Shown: positions 1 through 6,799 of the stretch, one piece after another | Numbering within the stretch: the stretch's first letter is position 1 | How the letters are laid out: each line of letters starts with the position of its first letter | Assembly (NCBI GenBank): GCA_937957775.1 | Contig: CALFXV010000146.1 | Span: 1-9,712, forward strand | Origin: an uncultured Methylotenera sp. | GTDB lineage: Bacteria; Pseudomonadota; Gammaproteobacteria; Burkholderiales; Methylophilaceae | Direction: 5' to 3' | Length of the DNA: 9,712 nt | The notes under the pieces: model-generated | What the model saw: the letters and a program-made list of their open reading frames with translations, nothing else | Told to the model about the DNA's origin: nothing | Database searches by the model: none | Made by a program: the position numbers and the translations under genes

Positions 1-31
1 CCCTGCCTCTCCGCCATTTTTTACCGTGTTT

Positions 32-59
32 TGTAACTGCTGTAGTAGAATAGGTTACA
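32..59. repeat. Short inverted repeat around a possible -10 box
   Basis: TGTAAC at 32-37 and GTTACA at 54-59 form a perfect 6-bp inverted repeat with a 16-bp spacer. The spacer contains TAGAAT (46-51), which differs from a sigma-70 -10 box at one base. No good -35 lies 16-18 bp upstream; the nearest candidates (TTTACC at 20-25, TTACCG at 21-26) are poor and 19-20 bp away. The arrangement could be a weak promoter with an operator, but arms this short can occur by chance. Confidence 0.2.
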
Positions 60-65
60 CACATC

Positions 66-818
66 TTGATCCCCCTGAGAGATGATGGTGCCCAAAAAGT
101 GCCCAACATCAACACCCCCGTTCTCAGGAGGGATCTATGGCAAGTCTCAGGCTCAAAGGTGGACGGTATTTTGTTGGACTTGGGCATATCCTCGCCACAA
201 ATTGATGAGCCTGCCCGAGGCTTTAGTTTTAGATTTGATGCGCCTCTAGACATGCGCATGGATCAGACCCGTGGTCAAACAGCGGCGGAATTTATCGCCG
301 GCACAACAGAGCAGCAACTAGCGGAGGTTATAAAAAATTATGGTGAAGAACGGTTTGCTAAGCAGATTGCAAGGGCGATTATTGCGGAGCGCAATGACGG
401 GCGCCCCATCAGCACTACAGGGCAGCTTACCAAGGTCGTGGCAACCGCAGTCACGCGCTTTGAGCCCGGGCAGAACCCAGCCACGCGGACATTTCAAGCT
501 TTACGGATTCACGTCAATCAAGAGCTTGAGGAGTTGTCGCTAACCATGCCTCAATGCTTGGCCCTATTGTCGCCGCAAGGCAGATTGGCAGTGATCAGTT
601 TTCACTCGCTGGAAGACCGTATGGTGAAGCAATTTATTCGCGATCAGGTCAATCGGGACGATTTGCCAGCCAATTTTCCGGTTCGAGCCGCCGATTTGCC
701 GCAGCCTAAATTAAGGGCTGTAGGCAAAAGTATCAAACCTAGCCCGCAAGAAATTAAAGCCAACCCCCGTTCACGCAGTGCCGTGATGCGCGTGGCGGAA
801 AGAACGGCAACAGCATGA
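66..818 (+). CDS. rsmH: RsmH 16S rRNA C1402 N4-methyltransferase, N-terminally truncated (probable pseudogene or broken at contig end)
   Basis: Intact RsmH (MraW) uses S-adenosylmethionine to methylate N4 of C1402 in the 16S rRNA decoding centre. Residues from about 31 on are typical: [15 protein letters not shown] (33-47), RGFSF and PLDMRMD (51-66), [14 protein letters not shown] (92-105), [12 protein letters not shown] (137-148), ISFHSLEDR (177-185) and [15 protein letters not shown] (233-247). A full protein has about 313 residues. Here about 220 are homologous, and roughly 93 N-terminal residues, with the glycine-rich SAM motif, are gone, replaced by some 30 unrelated residues. The frame is closed upstream by TAG 51-53. 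The TTG at 66 is only the first possible start; the first in-frame ATG is at 252 and lacks a clear ribosome-binding site. Methyltransferase activity is not expected. The stop overlaps the ftsL start as ATGA. Confidence 0.85.
   Translation: MIPLRDDGAQKVPNINTPVLRRDLWQVSGSKVDGILLDLGISSPQIDEPARGFSFRFDAPLDMRMDQTRGQTAAEFIAGTTEQQLAEVIKNYGEERFAKQIARAIIAERNDGRPISTTGQLTKVVATAVTRFEPGQNPATRTFQALRIHVNQELEELSLTMPQCLALLSPQGRLAVISFHSLEDRMVKQFIRDQVNRDDLPANFPVRAADLPQPKLRAVGKSIKPSPQEIKANPRSRSAVMRVAERTATA
68..135 (+). promoter_or_regulatory. Potential RNA hairpin sequestering a Shine-Dalgarno
   Basis: GATCCCCCTGAGA at 68-80 is complementary to TCTCAGGAGGGATC at 122-135. Thirteen Watson-Crick pairs form, with only A129 bulged and a loop of 41 nt. 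The right arm contains AGGAGG (126-131), an ideal ribosome-binding site 5 nt before the ATG at 137. In RNA this stem would hide the ribosome-binding site. Such fold-back control is known in some transposase genes, where it blocks translation from read-through transcripts. The pairing is read directly from the sequence; the regulatory role and any link to a mobile element are inference. The same repeat could act at DNA level as a transposase or regulator site. Confidence 0.4.
88..106. repeat. Direct repeat of GTGCCCAA
   Basis: The octamer GTGCCCAA occurs at 88-95 and again at 99-106, one 11-bp period apart, inside the loop of the larger inverted repeat. Spacing near one helical turn suits a protein-binding site, but two short copies prove little. 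Confidence 0.3.
137..205 (+). other. Possible start of a foreign gene fused out of frame into rsmH
   Basis: An ATG at 137 follows AGGAGG (126-131) with a 5-nt spacer, the best ribosome-binding arrangement in the left end. The reading frame runs 22 codons ([12 protein letters not shown], then a further ten residues) and stops at TGA 203-205, in rsmH-derived DNA in a different frame from RsmH. The first residues resemble the start of many phage or island tyrosine recombinases, but so few residues are weak evidence. A reasonable reading is that the first 5-10 codons belong to another gene whose remainder was lost at the junction near 150-165. It is unlikely to be a functional peptide gene. Confidence 0.2.
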
Positions 819-1123
819 CACGCTTAAATTTTATTCTATTTGCCGCATTGATCTTGTCCTCCTTGGCTTTGGTGAAAGCCCAACATAAGGCGCGCAACCT
901 ATACATAGAGCTTGAACAAAGTAAGCGAGTGAGCACGCAATTGGAGCAAGAATACGGGCAGTTGCAGTTGGAGCAGAGTACTTGGGCCATGCACAGTCGC
1001 GTTGAAAAAATCGCCGCGGAACAATTGCAAATGCAAGTGCCGGATGCAAAGCGCATACAGGTCGTGCCTATGGCTGAGTTGTATGCGCTTAAGCCTTTGG
1101 TAAGCAGCAAGGTGGTCCAATAA
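815..1123 (+). CDS. ftsL: Cell division protein FtsL
   Basis: FtsL is a small bitopic inner-membrane protein. It forms a complex with FtsB and FtsQ and helps activate the FtsW-FtsI septal synthase. The 102-residue product has a very short cytoplasmic N-terminus, one hydrophobic segment at about residues 5-20, and a charged periplasmic helix at about 27-72 with heptad-like Leu/Ile spacing ([18 protein letters not shown]), a likely coiled coil. The stretch [13 protein letters not shown] (55-67) is characteristic of betaproteobacterial FtsL. Length, topology and position between rsmH and ftsI all agree. The ATG at 815 overlaps the rsmH stop by 4 nt and has only a weak ribosome-binding site (GGAAAG at about 797), so expression probably relies on coupling to upstream translation. 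That makes the damage to rsmH relevant to this gene. Confidence 0.93.
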   Translation: MTRLNFILFAALILSSLALVKAQHKARNLYIELEQSKRVSTQLEQEYGQLQLEQSTWAMHSRVEKIAAEQLQMQVPDAKRIQVVPMAELYALKPLVSSKVVQ

Positions 1124-2880
1124 TGGCCATACGCATGCCCATAAGAACCTCGGTGCGCACCCCGGTCATTGTTAAGCTACCGGCATGGCGTAGGCGCATA
1201 TTATTGGGCTTGGTATTGATGGGTTTTGCTATTTTGTTGGGCCGTGGCGTGTACCTGCAAGGCATACACGATGAGTTTTACAAAGACAAAGGCAATGCGC
1301 GCTATAGCCGTAACCTTATTCTTACTTCACAGCGCGGCAAAATTACCGATAGAAACGGTCAATTGCTGGCAGTGAGCATGCCGGTCGATACGGTCTGGGC
1401 CAGTCCGCCAGACGTGGTATTAGACGAGGCGAAAACCAAGCAATTGGCCAATATGTTAGGCATGCAAGAAGAGGTGATTAAAGGTAAGTTAGCCAACACC
1501 GAGCGTGAGTTTGTCTATTTGAAACGACGCATGTCGCCGGAAGATGCTGCTAAGGTCATGAAGCTGGGCATACCGGGTATCGATTTGCGTCGCGAATACA
1601 AGCGCTACTATCCGGCAGGCGAGGTAACGGCACACATGGTCGGTTTTACCGGACCGGGCGACAAAGGGGCGGGCGATAAAGGTTTGGAAGGCTTTGAATT
1701 GGCCTTGAATAAAGCTTTGTCTGGTAAAGACGGCAATCGTCGGGTCCTTAGAGATAGGTCGGGTCATATTGTGGAGGACTTGCAAGCGGTGGTGGTGCCG
1801 CAAGATGGCCATGACGTGGCTTTGGCGCTGGATTTGCGCATACAATACCTAGCGCACCGTGAATTGCAAAAAGCGGTGGATGCGCACAAAGCTTTAGCCG
1901 GAGCGATCGTGGTGTTGGATGCGAAATCCGGTGAAGTATTAGCCATGGCCAACGTGCCAACGTACAACCCGAATAATCCAGTCAATATAAAAGGCAAAAC
2001 CCGCAATCGCGCCATTATTGATAATTACGAGCCGGGCTCAACATTAAAACCCGTGACGGCGGCAGCGGCATTGGAATCCGGCTTGTATAAAGCCGACACG
2101 AAAATACAAACGGCACCAGGCACCTTGAAAATTGGCCCAGCCACCATACACGACACCCACCCGCAAGGCGTATTGACGGTAGCGGAAATGATTCAAAAAT
2201 CGTCCAACGTTGGGGCGGCCAAGATAGCTTTAACCTTGGATAAGCAGTTCATGTGGAATGTGTATAACCAGCTAGGTTTAGGGCACGTCGAAGGGGTGGG
2301 TTTCCCTGGCGAGGCGGCAGGCAGGTTACGCCCATTTAAAAATTGGCGTCCGATAGAGATGGCTACCATGTCTTTTGGTAACGGCATCAGCGTCACATTG
2401 TTGCAAATGGCAAGGCTATACACCGTTTTTGCTAATGAAGGCGAGTTGCGCCCTATCTCCCTGCTAAAAGTCAAAGAAGCGCCGGTTGGCCAGCAGGTTT
2501 TTTCAGCCTCCACCGCCAATCAGGTTAGAAGCATGTTGGAAATGGTGGTGCAACCAGGCGGCACAGCCTTACAAGCGCAGGTATTGGGATACCGCGTAGC
2601 CGGTAAGACCGGTACCTCAAAGAAATTGGGTGACCATGGTTACATCAATGAATACGTCGCCTCTTTCGTTGGCATGGCGCCTGCCTCGGATCCACGTTTT
2701 TTAATAGCCGTTATGATAGACGAGCCTAGCAACGGCGCTTATTACGGCGGTGTTGTTGCTGCGCCGGTGTTCAGTGCGGTGATGGCTGAAACCTTGCGTT
2801 TGTATGCGGTGCAGCCGGATGCGCCTAACAATAACGTGGTGTTGCAAGGCAATGCCGATGATGCGAAGGAGGGCATGTGA
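1123..2880 (+). CDS. ftsI: Peptidoglycan D,D-transpeptidase FtsI (PBP3)
   Basis: FtsI is the class B penicillin-binding protein that crosslinks septal peptidoglycan, working with FtsW. The 585-residue product has a basic cytoplasmic tail (about 1-25), one membrane anchor (about 26-43), the dimerisation/pedestal region beginning RGKITDRNG (71-79), and a C-terminal transpeptidase domain from about 230. All three active-site motifs are present: STLK at 306-309 (nucleophile Ser306), SSN at 360-362 and KTGT at 495-498. These positions are almost the same as in E. coli PBP3. The start overlaps the ftsL TAA by 1 nt (TAATG), and AAGGTGG at 1109-1115 lies 7 nt upstream, supporting this start. No lipobox or signal-peptidase site is evident, so the N-terminal helix should stay as an anchor. 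The gene looks intact and functional. Confidence 0.98.
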   Translation: MAIRMPIRTSVRTPVIVKLPAWRRRILLGLVLMGFAILLGRGVYLQGIHDEFYKDKGNARYSRNLILTSQRGKITDRNGQLLAVSMPVDTVWASPPDVVLDEAKTKQLANMLGMQEEVIKGKLANTEREFVYLKRRMSPEDAAKVMKLGIPGIDLRREYKRYYPAGEVTAHMVGFTGPGDKGAGDKGLEGFELALNKALSGKDGNRRVLRDRSGHIVEDLQAVVVPQDGHDVALALDLRIQYLAHRELQKAVDAHKALAGAIVVLDAKSGEVLAMANVPTYNPNNPVNIKGKTRNRAIIDNYEPGSTLKPVTAAAALESGLYKADTKIQTAPGTLKIGPATIHDTHPQGVLTVAEMIQKSSNVGAAKIALTLDKQFMWNVYNQLGLGHVEGVGFPGEAAGRLRPFKNWRPIEMATMSFGNGISVTLLQMARLYTVFANEGELRPISLLKVKEAPVGQQVFSASTANQVRSMLEMVVQPGGTALQAQVLGYRVAGKTGTSKKLGDHGYINEYVASFVGMAPASDPRFLIAVMIDEPSNGAYYGGVVAAPVFSAVMAETLRLYAVQPDAPNNNVVLQGNADDAKEGM

Positions 2881-4319
2881 TGCTAGACGCCCTCACCTAC
2901 ACAGGCATAACGGCTGACAGTCGCATGGTTAAACCGGGCCATTTGTTCTTAGCTTACCCTGGCGTCCATTCGGATGGCCGTGACTACATCGCGCAAGCCA
3001 TTGAGGCCGGTGCAATTGGTGTCATTTTTGATGATGCCGATTTTACCTGGCAAGCAAAATGGACGGTTGCGCATTGTGCGGTGCGCCATCTTAAGCAAGC
3101 CGTAGGCGAGATTGCAGCGGATTTTTATCGGCATCCCAGCGCTAAGTTAAACCTGGTCGGTGTAACGGGCACCAACGGCAAAACCTCGGTCAGCCATTGG
3201 TTGGCGCAAAGTTTAAATTATTTGGGACAAAAAACCGCCGTGTTAGGCACCGTCGGCAATGGCTTTTTAAACGCCACCAGTGCGGCAAGTAACACCACGC
3301 CGGACGCGATTTTATTGCAAGCCATGTTGGCCGAATACTTAGCTTTAAATGCCCAAGCTGTCGTCATGGAAGTGTCTTCGCATGGCTTGGACCAAGGGCG
3401 AGTGAATGGCGTTGAGTTTGATGTCGCGGTGTTAACCAATTTAAGTCGTGACCATTTAGATTACCACGGCAGCATGGAGGCCTATGCCCAGGCTAAGCAA
3501 AAATTGTTTAGTTGGCCTAGCTTGAAATGCGCCGTGATCAATGCCGACGATGCATTTGGGCAGCGTCTGTTGACCACCTTAAAAGCTGAATCCAAGGCCA
3601 CCTTAAGTTACGGATTTTCGGATGAGGCAGACGTGCGTGGCAGCCATTTACGCTTGCACGAAGCCGGGCTTAGCATGCAGGTGACGTACCAGCAAAAAAG
3701 CGTGGAGTTGCAAGCGCCAATATTGGGCCGATTTAATGCCTATAACACCTTGGCGGTATTGTCCGCATTATTGGCTATGGACGTGAGCTTAGAGCAGGCC
3801 CTGCCGGCTATAGCACAACTGCAATCCGTGCCGGGCCGTATGCAGCAATGCGGCGGTGGTAAATTGCCCTTGGTGGTGGTGGATTATGCCCACACCCCTG
3901 ACGCATTAGAAAAAGTATTGATGACCTTGCGCGAGCAAGCGCCAGGTCAATTAATTTGCCTGTTTGGTTGCGGTGGCGAGCGTGATACCGGCAAGCGGCC
4001 GCTGATGGGATCGGTAGCGGCGGCATTGGCTGACCAAATTATTGTCACCTCGGATAACCCTAGAAGCGAATCGCCCGATGCCATTATTGCTGAGGTTTTG
4101 CAAGGCATGAATGGTGCGGTGTATCAAGTGCAGCCGGACAGAGCGCAGGCGATTAAGCTGGCGATACTGTCCGCTCAGCCTGGTGACATAGTCTTGTTGG
4201 CCGGCAAAGGGCATGAAACGTATCAAGAAGTAGCAGGTGTTAAGCAGCCCTTCGATGACGTTGAGCAGGCTAGGCTTGCCTTAGGGCAATACCGGATGAC
4301 GCAGGGGGTGCCGGCATGA
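2880..4319 (+). CDS. murE: UDP-MurNAc-L-Ala-D-Glu:meso-diaminopimelate ligase MurE
   Basis: This cytoplasmic ATP-dependent ligase adds meso-diaminopimelate to UDP-MurNAc-dipeptide. I prefer the ATG at 2880: AGGAGG (2867-2872) is 7 nt upstream and the ATG overlaps the ftsI stop by 1 nt (TGATG). A GTG at 2877 is possible, giving one more residue. From ATG 2880 the protein has 479 residues. It shows an N-terminal UDP-binding part (TADSR near 11-15), the P-loop GTNGKT (97-102), EVSSHGLDQGR (164-174), the lysine usually carbamylated in AKQKLF (Lys206), and the Mur ligase C-terminal domain with DYAHTPDA (335-342). DNPR (392-395) is the signature of enzymes choosing meso-diaminopimelate over lysine, which fits a Gram-negative. 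The N-terminus is 15 or so residues shorter than in E. coli; an in-frame TGA at 2859-2861 rules out a longer start. Confidence 0.97.
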   Translation: MLDALTYTGITADSRMVKPGHLFLAYPGVHSDGRDYIAQAIEAGAIGVIFDDADFTWQAKWTVAHCAVRHLKQAVGEIAADFYRHPSAKLNLVGVTGTNGKTSVSHWLAQSLNYLGQKTAVLGTVGNGFLNATSAASNTTPDAILLQAMLAEYLALNAQAVVMEVSSHGLDQGRVNGVEFDVAVLTNLSRDHLDYHGSMEAYAQAKQKLFSWPSLKCAVINADDAFGQRLLTTLKAESKATLSYGFSDEADVRGSHLRLHEAGLSMQVTYQQKSVELQAPILGRFNAYNTLAVLSALLAMDVSLEQALPAIAQLQSVPGRMQQCGGGKLPLVVVDYAHTPDALEKVLMTLREQAPGQLICLFGCGGERDTGKRPLMGSVAAALADQIIVTSDNPRSESPDAIIAEVLQGMNGAVYQVQPDRAQAIKLAILSAQPGDIVLLAGKGHETYQEVAGVKQPFDDVEQARLALGQYRMTQGVPA

Positions 4320-5701
4320 TGCAATTAAGCGCAGCCAGCTTGGCCATGCACGGTGACTTAATCGGTGACGATAGCGCATTCGATTGCGTGGGCACCGATA
4401 GCCGTGCGGTGCGTCCCGGCCAATTGTTTATCGCCTTAAAAGGCGAGAACTTTGATGGCCATGACTATGCCAAGCAAGCCCTGGAGCAGGGTGCGGCAGG
4501 GGTGGTATTGGAAAAAAATACGGCTAATTTATCGCCTGCCATCCTGGTAAAAGACAGTTATTTAGCCTTAGGTCAGTTGGCCGCCCATTGGCGAGCTAAA
4601 TTTAGCCTACCGGTAGTGGCCATAACCGGTAGCAATGGTAAAACCACGGTCAAAGAAATGGTTAGCGCCATTTTGGCGGTTAAAGCCGGCGGTATGGAAG
4701 CCATACATGCCACCGTGGGCAATCTAAATAACCACATCGGCATGCCATTAACCTTACTTAATTTGCGCGCAAGCCACGATTGCGCAGTGCTGGAAATGGG
4801 CATGAACCATTTAGGCGAAATTGCCTACCTGTCAAACTTGGCACGGCCAACATTGGCCATTATCAACAATGCCGGAACCGCCCACATAGGTGAATTGGGC
4901 TCCCGCGATAAGATCGCTCAAGCCAAAGGTGAAATCTTCCTTGGCTTAGCGGCTGACGGCATTGCGCTGATCAATGCCGACGACAATTACGCGTCTTACT
5001 GGCGTGGGCTAAATGTAGGTAAAAAAATTCTTACTTTTGCCATGGATCAAGCAGCCGATGTGCAGGCTAGCTATCAAGAACGGGCTGGTGATTGCATGGT
5101 GAACTTGCGCACCCCCGCCGGTGAAATCGATTTTGTACTGCCACTTATGGGCAGCCATAACGTCCGTAATGCGCTAGCGGCGGCCGCCGCCGCTCATGCT
5201 ATGGGTGTCTCGAATAAAGACATAGCCATTGGGCTAGCTGGCTTTTCCGCAGTCAAAGGGCGTTTGCAGCATAAGTTAGCCGTCAATAATGCGCGCTTAA
5301 TTGACGACACCTATAACGCCAATCCAGATTCCATGAAAGCAGCCATAGACGTGCTGGCTAATCAGGCCGGTAAAAAAATATTGGTGTTAGGTGACATGGG
5401 CGAATTGGGTGCCGATGCCGCGCGCATGCATCGCGAGGTCGGTGAGTACGCTAAAACAAAAGGTTTGCAGCAATTGTATTGCTTGGGTGAATTAAGTCTT
5501 GAGATGGTGCAAGGCTTTGGTGTTGGCGCCCGCCATTTTGAGGATGCCGCAGCCTTGGCCGAGGCCATTAAGCCACAGTTGTCTGACCAGGTGACGGTAT
5601 TGGTAAAGGGCTCGCGTTTCATGAAAATGGAGCGCGTGGTCGATTTGTTGGACGAAAAAAACAATCAAACTAGCTTGTTGGAGAATCAATCATGTTATTA
5701 G
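4316..5701 (+). CDS. murF: UDP-MurNAc-tripeptide:D-alanyl-D-alanine ligase MurF
   Basis: MurF adds D-Ala-D-Ala to UDP-MurNAc-tripeptide, completing the cytoplasmic pentapeptide precursor. The 461-residue protein has the N-terminal recognition domain ([12 protein letters not shown], 27-38), P-loop GSNGKTT (105-111), [11 protein letters not shown] (159-169), [14 protein letters not shown] (183-196), the likely carbamylated Lys204 in [16 protein letters not shown] (333-340) and a C-terminal [12 protein letters not shown] (431-442). The first ATG (4316) overlaps the murE stop as ATGA and has AGGGGG (4303-4308) 7 nt upstream. The second ATG (4319) is 10 nt from it and less likely. MurF and MurE share the fold, but MurE-specific DNPR is absent here and the YNANP motif is MurF-typical. 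Its 3' end overlaps mraY by 10 nt. Confidence 0.97.
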   Translation: MMQLSAASLAMHGDLIGDDSAFDCVGTDSRAVRPGQLFIALKGENFDGHDYAKQALEQGAAGVVLEKNTANLSPAILVKDSYLALGQLAAHWRAKFSLPVVAITGSNGKTTVKEMVSAILAVKAGGMEAIHATVGNLNNHIGMPLTLLNLRASHDCAVLEMGMNHLGEIAYLSNLARPTLAIINNAGTAHIGELGSRDKIAQAKGEIFLGLAADGIALINADDNYASYWRGLNVGKKILTFAMDQAADVQASYQERAGDCMVNLRTPAGEIDFVLPLMGSHNVRNALAAAAAAHAMGVSNKDIAIGLAGFSAVKGRLQHKLAVNNARLIDDTYNANPDSMKAAIDVLANQAGKKILVLGDMGELGADAARMHREVGEYAKTKGLQQLYCLGELSLEMVQGFGVGARHFEDAAALAEAIKPQLSDQVTVLVKGSRFMKMERVVDLLDEKNNQTSLLENQSCY

Positions 5702-6795
5702 AACTGGCCCGATGGTTAGCCCACGACATTCGTGGCTTCAATGTATTTAATTACATCACTTTGCGCGCTGTGCTAGCGACCTTAACGGCATTGGCTATTT
5801 CCTTTATAGCCGGCCCCAGTGTGATTCGTAAGTTAACCGAATACAAAGTTGGTCAAGCGGTGCGCGATGACGGCCCGCAAAGTCATTTAATTAAAACCGG
5901 TACGCCTACTATGGGTGGCGCCTTAATCTTGGTGTCAATTGCGATATCAACCTTGTTATGGGCGGATTTAAGCAACCGATTTGTTTGGGTGGTGCTGTTT
6001 ACCACCGTGGGTTTTGGCGCGGTGGGTTGGGTGGACGATTACCGTAAAGTGGTGCATAAAAATCCCAAAGGCTTGTCGGCTAAGGCTAAGTTTTTTTGGC
6101 AAAGCCTGATAGGTTTAGCCGTGGCCGTGTTTCTTTACTGCACGCACTTAAGCAGCGTGGAAACCACCTTGATCGTGCCATTCTTTAAGCATCTTGTATT
6201 GCCTTTGGGCGCCATAGGCTTCATCGTCCTGACCTACTTAGTAGTGGTGGGCAGCAGCAACGCGGTCAATTTAACCGATGGCCTAGATGGCTTAGCCATA
6301 CTGCCGACCGTGATGGTGGCCAGCGCACTAGGCATCTTTGCTTACGTGGCCGGGCATTTGCATTTTTCCAGTTATTTGGGCGTGCCTCACGTGGCCGGTG
6401 CCAGTGAATTAATGGTGTTTTGCGCGGCCATGGCCGGTGCCGGTTTGGGCTTCTTGTGGTTTAACGCCTACCCAGCAGAAGTGTTCATGGGCGACGTTGG
6501 CGCCCTAGCATTAGGCGCGGCGCTTGGCATAGTGGCGGTCATTGTTCGCCAAGAAATCATCTTATTCATTATGGGTGGCGTGTTTGTCGTGGAAACCGTT
6601 TCGGTGGCCATACAAGTGCTGTATTTCAAGTACACCAAACACACCACCGGCACAGGTCAACGCATCTTTTTAATGGCGCCCCTGCACCACCATTACGAAG
6701 AAAAAGGTTGGAAAGAAACGCAAGTGGTGGTGCGTTTTTGGATCATCAGCATGATGCTGGTGTTAATTGGATTGGCTAGCCTGAAATTAAGATAA
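5692..6795 (+). CDS. mraY: Phospho-N-acetylmuramoyl-pentapeptide transferase MraY
   Basis: MraY is the inner-membrane enzyme that transfers phospho-MurNAc-pentapeptide from UDP to undecaprenyl phosphate, making lipid I. The 367-residue, strongly hydrophobic protein is compatible with the family's ten transmembrane helices. Conserved cytoplasmic motifs are all present: [20 protein letters not shown] (57-76), the aspartate pair in WVDDYRK (Asp115, Asp116), [11 protein letters not shown] (190-200), [11 protein letters not shown] (265-275, Asp268) and the histidine cluster LHHHYE (331-336). The opening [18 protein letters not shown] is typical of betaproteobacteria. The start lies 10 nt inside murF, and GGAGA (5680-5684) is 7 nt upstream. 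This is also the target family of the phage phiX174 E lysis protein and of nucleoside antibiotics. Confidence 0.98.
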   Translation: MLLELARWLAHDIRGFNVFNYITLRAVLATLTALAISFIAGPSVIRKLTEYKVGQAVRDDGPQSHLIKTGTPTMGGALILVSIAISTLLWADLSNRFVWVVLFTTVGFGAVGWVDDYRKVVHKNPKGLSAKAKFFWQSLIGLAVAVFLYCTHLSSVETTLIVPFFKHLVLPLGAIGFIVLTYLVVVGSSNAVNLTDGLDGLAILPTVMVASALGIFAYVAGHLHFSSYLGVPHVAGASELMVFCAAMAGAGLGFLWFNAYPAEVFMGDVGALALGAALGIVAVIVRQEIILFIMGGVFVVETVSVAIQVLYFKYTKHTTGTGQRIFLMAPLHHHYEEKGWKETQVVVRFWIISMMLVLIGLASLKLR

Positions 6796-6799
6796 AGCC

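Larger units (their letters stand above)
1..155. other. Unrelated (non-dcw) DNA upstream of the truncated rsmH
   Basis: In an intact dcw cluster this stretch would encode the N-terminal part of RsmH, preceded by mraZ. Neither can be read here. An in-frame TAG at 51-53 closes the rsmH frame from the left, and the residues encoded from 66 to about 150 do not resemble RsmH. Instead the segment holds an imperfect inverted repeat (68-80 with 122-135), a duplicated GTGCCCAA octamer, three copies of the heptamer TCTCAGG (one inverted), and a strong Shine-Dalgarno plus ATG at 126-139. This looks like the regulatory edge of another gene or mobile element. No such gene is complete here, and an assembly chimera would look the same. 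Confidence 0.6.

Noticed and set aside
66..155. TTG at 66 as the genuine start of a short RsmH variant
   Set aside because: The first 30 residues do not resemble RsmH, no ribosome-binding site precedes the TTG, and the protein would still lack the SAM motif. It is kept only as the nominal left limit of the open frame.
754..1110. Cysteine-rich 118-codon open frame on the - strand over ftsL
   Set aside because: The cysteines come from reverse-reading Ala/Gln codons of ftsL. It has no recognisable domain, and ftsL is clearly the real gene.
5021..5661. Several runs of seven A in murF as programmed frameshift sites
   Set aside because: They encode normal Lys codons, no alternative frame stays open usefully after them, and MurF is full length with all its motifs.
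6090..6098. Run of seven T as a possible intrinsic terminator or slippage site
   Set aside because: No GC-rich stem precedes it. It encodes Lys-Phe-Phe-Trp inside conserved MraY and the frame continues intact.
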